In this document: positions 7,851-11,962 of the stretch, piece after piece
Numbering within the stretch: the stretch's first letter is position 1
Layout: the number at the start of each line of letters is the position of its first letter
From: Desulfobacterales bacterium
GTDB lineage: Bacteria > Desulfobacterota > Desulfobacteria > Desulfobacterales > C00003106
Length of the DNA stretch: 11,962 nt
Direction of reading: 5' to 3'
Assembly (NCBI GenBank): GCA_030594505.1
Contig: JAUVFC010000029.1
Span: 1-11,962 of the forward strand
Made by a program: the position numbers and the translations under genes
The notes under the pieces: model-generated
Database searches by the model: none
Seen by the model: the letters and a program-made list of their open reading frames with translations, nothing else
What the model was told of the DNA's origin: nothing

Positions 7851-8786
7851 CTACAGTCGTTCCGCAGCACGCAGCCTGGCGCTCCTCGCTTTTGGATTCT
7901 CCGCGATTTCTCCCTGGCTCGGGCGTACCGGTTTGGGCGTCAGGATCTTTATTGTCGGTTCCTTTCCGCATATACAATGCGGGAAATCGGGAGGACAGGA
8001 ACACCCTTTTTGGGAATCTTTCAGCCGATTTTTCACCAGCCGGTCTTCCAGGGAATGAAACGATATCACAACAAGTCGGCCTCCCCGGTTCAAGAGACTC
8101 GGGGCGGATTCCAAAAGGTCTCCCAGGGATTTCAATTCCCGGTTTACCGCAATCCTGAGCGCCTGAAAGGTTTGAGTGGCGGGGTCGATCCGATGGGGCC
8201 GTCCTGTTTTTGGCACAGCGGACCTGACAATATCCGCCAGCTCGCAGGTCGAATGTATCATCTTTTTTCGGCGATACTCTGTGATTGCCCTGGCTATTTT
8301 CCGTGACCATCTCTCTTCACCGTAGTTCCATAACAGCTTTGTTAATTCCTCTTTTGAAAGCCTGTTAACCAGTTCGGCTGCCGTGATCGTTTCGTATTCG
8401 TTCATGCGCATATCTAAAGGCTCATCGCGCATGAAACTGAATCCTCTGCCGCTTTTTTGCAGCTGATAGAGCGACATCCCCAGATCAAGCAATATCCCGT
8501 CTACCGCGGGAATATCGGTTTGCGAGAGAATTGCCGGGAGGGAAGCAAAGTTGTGACGAAACAATTTTACTCTTGATCCAAAGTCCGAAAGCGTTTTGCG
8601 GGCGTTGTCTATTGCATCACCGTCCAAATCGAGGCCGATAAGCAACCCGCCAGGTTCGGTTTGGTTCAATATTTTCAGTGCATGTCCACAACCCCCCAGC
8701 GTTCCATCCACGTAAATCTTGCCCGGCCGGCAGTTTAAATAGCGAATTGCTTCTTTGAGTAATACCGGCACATGGTGATAACGCAT
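7851..8786 (-). CDS. rsmH: 16S rRNA (cytosine1402-N4)-methyltransferase RsmH (MraW)
   Basis: SAM-dependent enzyme that methylates N4 of C1402 in the ribosomal P site. It has 311 aa from the chosen start, a normal family length. Seen: N-terminal HHVPVLLKEAIRYL; SAM motif YVDGTLGGCGHALKIL (25-40); LIGLDLDGDAI (49-59); DGILLDLGMSLYQL (96-109); GFSFMRDEPLDMRM (115-128); ATQTFQALRIAVNREL (203-218); VISFHSLEDRLVK (240-252); and the cysteine cluster CSCPPDFPHCIC (262-273). The ATG at 8786 gives the usual MRYHHVPVLL start. An in-frame TTG at 8804 would add six residues; neither start has a strong Shine-Dalgarno. It follows mraZ in the conserved dcw order, with a 26-nt gap to ftsL. Confidence 0.97.
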   Translation of the reverse strand: MRYHHVPVLLKEAIRYLNCRPGKIYVDGTLGGCGHALKILNQTEPGGLLIGLDLDGDAIDNARKTLSDFGSRVKLFRHNFASLPAILSQTDIPAVDGILLDLGMSLYQLQKSGRGFSFMRDEPLDMRMNEYETITAAELVNRLSKEELTKLLWNYGEERWSRKIARAITEYRRKKMIHSTCELADIVRSAVPKTGRPHRIDPATQTFQALRIAVNRELKSLGDLLESAPSLLNRGGRLVVISFHSLEDRLVKNRLKDSQKGCSCPPDFPHCICGKEPTIKILTPKPVRPSQGEIAENPKARSARLRAAERL

Positions 8787-8800
8787 GTTGAAATATCTTT

Positions 8801-8998
8801 TCAAAGATCTTTAATTGATGATATTGTATAAAAAAGCTTTTTTTGCGAAAATATTTTAATTAACCACCTGAATATATATCTTTCATATCCCTTACACAAT
8901 GACAAGGAAAAGGATTTGCCAAGGCCGGCCTTTATCAGCCAGCAGTAGACGTGAAGAGGATTGAACAGGTGTTGGATGTAAAGAGATATCTTTTTCAC
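8801..8998 (-). CDS. Possible small protein between mraZ and rsmH
   Basis: An open frame of about 65 codons fills the mraZ-rsmH gap and starts with GTG at 8998 (a TTG at 9001 is also possible). Its TGA ends 14 nt before the rsmH ATG and overlaps the alternative TTG start of rsmH. The predicted peptide is basic and aromatic, with FNPLHVYCWL followed by CKGYERYIFRWL. This reads like a conserved short protein rather than random translation, but I cannot name a family. Against it: non-ATG starts, a weak Shine-Dalgarno (GAGA), a low-complexity A/T-rich 3' end, and a 14-bp palindrome near its end that could be regulatory instead. Confidence 0.4.
   Translation of the reverse strand: MKKISLYIQHLFNPLHVYCWLIKAGLGKSFSLSLCKGYERYIFRWLIKIFSQKKLFYTISSIKDL
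8830..8843. other. Perfect AT-rich palindrome between mraZ and rsmH
   Basis: AAAAAAGCTTTTTT is a perfect 14-bp palindrome, followed on the plus strand by one more T. On the minus strand transcript it lies between mraZ and rsmH. The stem has only one GC step on each side and almost no loop, so I doubt it is a working terminator. It could be a weak pause site, or chance in A/T-rich DNA. Confidence 0.3.
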
Positions 8999-9031
8999 CA
9001 AACATAATCTCAGAAAAAATAGTTGTTGCGA

Positions 9032-9481
9032 TCAAAGCCCCAGTTCCGCTATCTCGTCTCTCATTTCTTTGCTTGTGTTAATATCATTTTCGAACAGGTC
9101 TTCTTCATTGCGCCAGTTCTCCTTTGCCCATATCTCAAAATGGTCGAGGACGCCGACAAGAGCAATTTCCTTGCGCAATCCCGCGTATTCTCTCAGGGTC
9201 GGCGGCATGAGGATACGCCCCTGTTTATCGTGGGGGCAATCAAATGCCCCCCCAATAAAGAACCTGCGGAACCGGCGCATGGTGTCGCTCTTTACCGCCA
9301 TGTTTAAGACCCGCTGTTCGATCTTTTGCCATTCTTCAAAAGGATATGCCACCAGGGCTTCGTCCATCTTCGATATCATCAGGCTGTCAAAGCTGCTGGC
9401 CTGGAGAACATCACGAAACCGAGCCGGAATAATAATCCTTCCTTTAGAATCTATAGTGTGAAATGAGTTCCCTCTGAACAT
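9032..9481 (-). CDS. mraZ: Transcriptional regulator MraZ
   Basis: DNA-binding protein of the AbrB-like swapped-hairpin fold, and the first gene of the cluster. The 149 aa are typical. Two tandem half-domains are visible: MFRGNSFHTIDSKGRIIIPARFR (1-23) and the later HDKQGRILMPPTLREYAGL (about 84-102), each with the DxKGR- or DKQGR-type DNA-contact motif followed by P and R. Known MraZ proteins form ring-shaped oligomers, bind GTGG/TGGG-type repeats upstream of their own gene and repress the dcw operon. Such boxes are visible at 9510-9529, so autoregulation is likely. The ATG at 9481 gives the canonical MFRG start. AGGTG lies about 9-13 nt upstream. Confidence 0.97.
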   Translation of the reverse strand: MFRGNSFHTIDSKGRIIIPARFRDVLQASSFDSLMISKMDEALVAYPFEEWQKIEQRVLNMAVKSDTMRRFRRFFIGGAFDCPHDKQGRILMPPTLREYAGLRKEIALVGVLDHFEIWAKENWRNEEDLFENDINTSKEMRDEIAELGL

Positions 9482-9509
9482 GACCTAACACCTATCGGTT
9501 CGATTCTAC

Positions 9510-9529
9510 ATCCACTTTACACCACTATA
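9510..9529 (-). promoter_or_regulatory. Predicted MraZ operator (two boxes, 10-bp period)
   Basis: On the minus strand, TATAGTGGTG and TAAAGTGGAT follow each other directly, so the GTGG cores (9522-9525 and 9512-9515) are exactly 10 bp apart. This is one helical turn and fits the repeated-box operators known for MraZ. The boxes start 4 bp after the -10 and cover the expected transcription start, so bound MraZ should block transcription. Confidence 0.7.
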
Positions 9530-9533
9530 TTTA

Positions 9534-9562
9534 ATTAAATAGCATACCGGCAAGAATGTCAA
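9534..9562 (-). promoter_or_regulatory. sigma70-type promoter of mraZ and the dcw cluster
   Basis: On the minus strand, a perfect -35 TTGACA (9562-9557), a 17-bp spacer and -10 TTTAAT (9539-9534, five of six consensus bases). The predicted start near 9527 leaves a leader of about 45 nt before the mraZ ATG. Confidence 0.75.
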
Positions 9563-9614
9563 GAAAAAAACTAAAAGTTTTTTGAATGATTAAAACAGGT
9601 TAATACATACAATA

Positions 9615-9634
9615 TATTGTGGGGCAAAGTGGTG
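9615..9634 (+). promoter_or_regulatory. Second MraZ-box-like pair, opposite strand
   Basis: On the plus strand, tattGTGGGG (9615-9624) and caaaGTGGTG (9625-9634) have GTGG cores exactly 10 bp apart, the same period and core as the mraZ operator. A -10-like TACAAT (9608-9613) ends one base before the first box, mirroring the mraZ arrangement. No good -35 lies 16-18 bp upstream of it; TTGAAT at 9582 is 20 bp away. Binding by MraZ is an inference. Confidence 0.4.
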
Positions 9635-9669
9635 TGGCTGCCTATGGAGGGATGTTGAGCTATTAAAAA

Positions 9670-9749
9670 ATTTTGTAACTACTCAGGCGGGTCAGGTTAA
9701 CCTTGAACCCCTGAACCCTGAACCCCTGAACCCTAAGCAGTTACAAAAT
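9670..9749. repeat. 80-bp element with 11-bp terminal inverted repeats
   Basis: ATTTTGTAACT (9670-9680) and AGTTACAAAAT (9739-9749) are perfect inverted repeats. Inside are the palindrome AGGTTAACCT (9694-9703) and two copies of the 15-bp unit TGAACCCCTGAACCC (9704-9733). It has no coding capacity. It resembles a small non-autonomous palindromic element. No clear target-site duplication is visible at its edges. Confidence 0.55.
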
Positions 9750-9757
9750 GATTGTGG

Positions 9758-9787
9758 TTGACTTTCAGGAAGGCTTTGCGTTAAAAA
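9758..9787 (+). promoter_or_regulatory. Weak candidate promoter for hisS
   Basis: TTGACT (9758-9763, five of six) is followed after 18 bp by TAAAAA (9782-9787, four of six). It lies about 35 nt upstream of the hisS ATG, just outside the inverted-repeat element. The spacing is acceptable but the -10 is poor. Confidence 0.3.
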
Positions 9788-9821
9788 GCGGTAACTACTT
9801 AAGACAAAACGGAATGATACA

Positions 9822-11090
9822 ATGATACAGCTTGTGCGTGGCTTCAAAGATGTCCTGCCCGGTGAAATAGAACTCTGGCAAGACATAGAAGACATTATGC
9901 GAAATATTTTCGAAGAGTTCGGTTTTACCCAGATTCGGACACCGATCCTGGAACGCACCGAACTCTTTGCCAGAGGGATAGGGGCGACAACCGATATTGT
10001 GGAAAAGGAGATGTATACCTTCTCCGACCTGAAAAACGAGTCGCTTTCTATGCGGCCTGAGGCGACCGCCTCAGTGGTCAGGGCGTATATAGAGCATAAA
10101 ATGTATGCCCAAAATCCGGTCCAAAAACTCTACTCCATGGGACCGATGTTCCGAAGAGAACGTCCGCAAAAAGGGCGATACCGTCAATTTTATCAGATCA
10201 ATGCCGAGGTCTTCGGTCTTTATTCTCCCAAGATCGACGCCGAGCTGATCCTGATTTTAATGACATTGATGGATCGGTTGTCACTTACGGAAGTTGTGTT
10301 GCACATTAATTCTCTTGGGTGTGAAAGGTGCCGGCCGGCATTCAAGGAACGACTGCAAATCTTTCTTGCGGAACGTATTGAGACTCTTTGTCCTGACTGT
10401 CGCAGGCGCTACGAAGTAAATCCGTTGAGGGTATTCGACTGCAAGGCGCAGGGCTGCCGGGAATCGCTTGAAGGCGCTCCAACTATATTAGATCACTTAT
10501 GTGAAGAGTGTCGGAATCATTTTAATGAGGTCCGGGATTTTTTAAATCGATTTCAGATTTCGTACAAAGTAAACCCCCGTCTGGTTCGCGGGTTGGACTA
10601 TTACACCCGTACCGCATTTGAGGTGTTGGCCGCCCACCTTGGAGCCCAGAACGCGGTTGCAGGAGGGGGGAGATATGACGGACTCGTAAAGGCCCTTGGC
10701 GGTCCCGCGCAGCCCGGAGTCGGGTTTGCCGTCGGGCTTGACCGGCTCGCGTCCCTGTTATCCGATCGTGCCCCAGGGCTTGTAAAGCAACCGAATGTCT
10801 TTATTGCCGCTCTCGGAGATCGTGCCCAGGATAGGGCGTTTGTATGGCTCCAGGCCCTTCGGTTCGAAGGTATACGGACAGAAATGGACGTTGAGGACCG
10901 CAGTCTGAAAAGCCAGATGCGTCAGGCCGACAAGAGCGGGGCATCCTATGTCCTTATTGTGGGGGAACGGGAACTTGAGGAAGGGGCTGCCGTGTGGAGG
11001 GATATGAACACAAAAGAGCAGGAGACGGTTCCTTTGGAAGAGGTTGTAGAGTTTGTTAAAAAGAGTGTGATGGGCATTGCTTCAGCGTAG
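9822..11090 (+). CDS. hisS: Histidyl-tRNA synthetase HisRS
   Basis: Class II aminoacyl-tRNA synthetase that charges tRNA-His with histidine using ATP. The 422 aa match the bacterial family length. Seen: N-terminal RGFKDVLPGE (6-15); SLSMRPEATASVVRAYIE (74-91, motif 1/2 region); motif 2 as FRRERPQKGRYRQFYQ (110-125); the histidine-specific motifs LVRGLDYYTRTAFEV (254-268) and AVAGGGRYDGLV (278-289); motif 3 GFAVGLDRL (301-309); and a C-terminal anticodon-binding domain (about 325-415). The insertion between motif 2 and the histidine motif carries eight cysteines in four pairs: 167/170, 190/193, 207/212 and 227/230. No good Shine-Dalgarno precedes the ATG, but the MIQLVRGFKDVLPG start is standard. 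It is divergent from mraZ and monocistronic as far as can be seen. Confidence 0.98.
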   Translation: MIQLVRGFKDVLPGEIELWQDIEDIMRNIFEEFGFTQIRTPILERTELFARGIGATTDIVEKEMYTFSDLKNESLSMRPEATASVVRAYIEHKMYAQNPVQKLYSMGPMFRRERPQKGRYRQFYQINAEVFGLYSPKIDAELILILMTLMDRLSLTEVVLHINSLGCERCRPAFKERLQIFLAERIETLCPDCRRRYEVNPLRVFDCKAQGCRESLEGAPTILDHLCEECRNHFNEVRDFLNRFQISYKVNPRLVRGLDYYTRTAFEVLAAHLGAQNAVAGGGRYDGLVKALGGPAQPGVGFAVGLDRLASLLSDRAPGLVKQPNVFIAALGDRAQDRAFVWLQALRFEGIRTEMDVEDRSLKSQMRQADKSGASYVLIVGERELEEGAAVWRDMNTKEQETVPLEEVVEFVKKSVMGIASA

Positions 11091-11107
11091 ACTGCTTTTC
11101 TTGTCCC

Positions 11108-11123
11108 TTGAGAATAATCTCAA
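11108..11123 (+). terminator. Possible hisS stem-loop
   Basis: TTGAGA, loop ATAA, TCTCAA: a perfect 6-bp stem 18 nt after the hisS stop. No T-run follows (the next bases are CCGCCTTTAG), so intrinsic termination is doubtful. Confidence 0.3.
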
Positions 11124-11141
11124 CCGCCTTTAGTTCTGATT

Positions 11142-11194
11142 GGAAGAAGTTACTAATTTACCAATGGACGCTTCGTCCTAAATCAGCTTATAGG
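11142..11194 (+). repeat. Dispersed direct repeat, copy A
   Basis: Bases 11142-11179 match 11909-11946 at 34 of 38 positions, and AGCTTATAG-like sequence follows in both. The shared core contains AAGTTACT and TTACCAATGGACGCTTCG. This copy has a perfect small hairpin, GGACG/CGTCC with loop CTT (11167-11179). Confidence 0.85.
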
Positions 11195-11325
11195 TCCGGG
11201 GGGATGAAAAAGGAGGGTAACAGGGGGTCATAAAATTATATGTGGTGAACAAGGTTTTATAGTTTTATGGACATCTCCCCTGCCTGCCAATCACAAATAG
11301 GAGCCTTGCTGCACAACCTTTAAGG

Positions 11326-11356
11326 ATTGAGACGACCTGACAAGGTCGTGCTCAAT
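11326..11356 (+). other. Strong hairpin upstream of the small gene pair
   Basis: ATTGAGACGACCT (11326-11338) pairs with AGGTCGT-g-CTCAAT (11343-11356): 13 base pairs with one bulged G and loop GACA. No T-run follows, so it is not a typical intrinsic terminator. It may be a regulatory or repeat-derived structure. Confidence 0.6.
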
Positions 11357-11414
11357 CTATTGTTCAAACCAACGGGTGAACTTGACGCCTAAAACCGGGT
11401 TCGGCATGTAAGGT

Positions 11415-11420
11415 TATAAT
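11415..11420 (+). promoter_or_regulatory. -10 box for the small gene pair
   Basis: A perfect TATAAT lies 23 nt before the ATG at 11444. No good -35 lies at 16-18 bp; TTGACG at 11382 is 27 bp away. If used, the mRNA leader would be only about 17 nt, which fits the lack of a Shine-Dalgarno. Confidence 0.4.
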
Positions 11421-11443
11421 GGAACATATGGTGTGTTAAAAAA

Positions 11444-11680
11444 ATGAAAACGACACAATACTTTCAATACATGAGAAAAAGAAAGGATCGAGCCTCAATC
11501 AAAGAAGAATGGGTAAGGTTTGTTATTGATCATCCTCAAAAAACCGAAATCCAATCGGATGGTCGAATAAGAAAATGGGCGAAGATACAGGAGGCTGATA
11601 AATATCTTCGGGTTATTTTATTGGAAGATGGTGAGACGGTTCACAACGCCTTCTTTGATCGATCTTTCAAGGAGGATTAA
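11444..11680 (+). CDS. Small DUF4258-like protein, possible toxin-type partner
   Basis: A 78-aa soluble basic protein. It contains RKRKDRASIKEEWVRFVID, then DGRIRKWAKI and YLRVILLEDGETVHNAFFDRSF. This layout (a helix with R..R.I..E.V..VI, then a beta-rich part with DGR, R.I and H.A.FDR) resembles the DUF4258 / RelE-fold-like small proteins that are often encoded just upstream of a DUF2283 gene. The family assignment is from memory of the pattern. The toxin role is inference from gene pairing only. There is no clear Shine-Dalgarno. The stop lies 2 nt before the next ATG, so the two form an operon. Confidence 0.75.
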   Translation: MKTTQYFQYMRKRKDRASIKEEWVRFVIDHPQKTEIQSDGRIRKWAKIQEADKYLRVILLEDGETVHNAFFDRSFKED

Positions 11681-11682
11681 GT

Positions 11683-11889
11683 ATGAAAGTGAAATATTTT
11701 TCTGACACTGACACCGCTCATGTGGAATTCACAGACAGAGAAGTCTATGAGACGAAAGAGATAAGTGAAAACATTTACATAGACGTTGATGATAAGGGCA
11801 ATATTGTAAGCATGACTATTGAACATGCAAAAGCTAATGCAGGGTTATGGGAATTTTCATATCAGGAAATGTCTCGCCAGACCGCATAA
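11683..11889 (+). CDS. DUF2283 domain-containing protein
   Basis: A 68-aa acidic protein with the typical DUF2283 layout: KVKYFSDTDTAHVEF at the start, ETKEISENIYIDVDDKGNIVSMTIEHA in the middle, and a short helical end. It matches the family in length and motif order (Y..DTD...E, D.D..GN....IEHA). Its function is not established. Pairing with a small DUF4258-like gene suggests an antitoxin-like or partner role, which is inference. A strong AGGAGG lies 8 nt before the ATG and sits inside the end of the upstream gene, so translation of this second protein is likely stronger than of the first. Confidence 0.88.
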   Translation: MKVKYFSDTDTAHVEFTDREVYETKEISENIYIDVDDKGNIVSMTIEHAKANAGLWEFSYQEMSRQTA

Positions 11890-11908
11890 AAATGCCGAAC
11901 ATCTGATG

Positions 11909-11962
11909 GGAACAAGTTACTGACTTACCAATGGACGCTTCGCCCTTCCCAAGCTGTATTAG
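11909..11962 (+). repeat. Dispersed direct repeat, copy B (at window edge)
   Basis: The second copy of the repeat at 11142-11194, in the same orientation, starting 20 nt after the DUF2283 stop. The hairpin has one change here (CGCCC instead of CGTCC). The similarity, including AGCTGTATTAG against AGCTTATAG, reaches the last base of the window, so the true right end is not visible. Confidence 0.85.

Larger units (their letters stand above)
9482..9821. other. mraZ-hisS divergent intergenic region
   Basis: 340 bp between the two divergent genes, with no coding frame I would support. From left to right it holds the mraZ operator and promoter (9510-9562), an A/T-rich stretch, a second box pair in plus orientation (9615-9634), an 80-bp inverted-repeat element (9670-9749), a weak candidate hisS promoter (9758-9787) and an 8-bp tandem duplication at the hisS start. 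Confidence 0.8.
11091..11443. other. Non-coding region downstream of hisS
   Basis: 353 bp without a supportable gene. It contains a small stem-loop just after hisS (11108-11123), the first copy of a ~45-bp dispersed repeat (from 11142), a purine-rich stretch (about 11196-11228), a strong hairpin (11326-11356), a second imperfect inverted repeat GTTCA/TGAAC (11362-11381) and a perfect TATAAT (11415-11420) ahead of the next gene. Confidence 0.7.

Noticed and set aside
7788..8306. Plus-strand open frame of 172 codons, and a 132-codon one beside it
   Set aside because: Both lie opposite rsmH and the ftsL start, which have full family motifs; the products look like unstructured antisense translation.
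7846..8310. Second minus-strand frame of 154 codons within rsmH
   Set aside because: It overlaps rsmH in another frame; the rsmH frame has all catalytic motifs.
9670..9749. Intrinsic terminator or integron attC site
   Set aside because: The arms are A/T-rich, the loop is about 58 nt with no T-run, and the conserved attC core sites are not present.
11091..11443. tRNA, riboswitch or group II intron remnant downstream of hisS
   Set aside because: I found no cloverleaf, no recognisable aptamer core and no domain V sequence.

Overview
The window is a division and cell-wall (dcw) cluster from a Gram-negative bacterium. On the minus strand it reads mraZ, a possible small ORF, rsmH, ftsL, ftsI, murE, murF, mraY and murD, and murD leaves the window at its left edge. 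The MurE meso-DAP signature (DNPR), moderate GC and many short 7-bp tandem repeats between and at the ends of genes suggest an uncultured-type Desulfobacterota (former Deltaproteobacteria). That lineage call is an inference from gene style, not a database match.

Layout from right to left on the minus strand. A strong sigma70-type promoter and two MraZ-type boxes lie at 9510-9562, in front of mraZ (9481-9032). rsmH, ftsL, ftsI, murE and murF follow; ftsL/ftsI, ftsI/murE and murE/murF each overlap by ATGA, which indicates translational coupling. The tight packing breaks at murF-mraY (178 bp, strongly structured) and mraY-murD (85 bp, period-7 microrepeats). Together the genes supply a transcriptional autoregulator (MraZ), an rRNA methyltransferase (RsmH), a septal scaffold and transpeptidase (FtsL, FtsI), and the UDP-MurNAc-peptide ligases plus the lipid I synthase (MurD, MurE, MurF, MraY).

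Divergent from mraZ, on the plus strand, is hisS (histidyl-tRNA synthetase, 9822-11090). The 340-bp region between them holds the mraZ promoter and operator, a second MraZ-box-like pair on the opposite strand, and an 80-bp element with 11-bp terminal inverted repeats. Downstream of hisS is a 353-bp non-coding stretch with hairpins, then a two-gene module (a DUF4258-like protein and a DUF2283 protein) flanked by two copies of a ~45-bp direct repeat.

The most unusual feature is a family of 7-bp tandem repeats (TCTGNNN on the plus strand) that has become the 3' coding end of both murD and murF. It gives both ligases a charged heptapeptide-repeat tail of the RSE(D/N)RRQ type. Because 7 is not divisible by 3, such an array encodes the same heptapeptide cycle in every frame of a given strand, so it can extend any ORF it invades without depending on frame.
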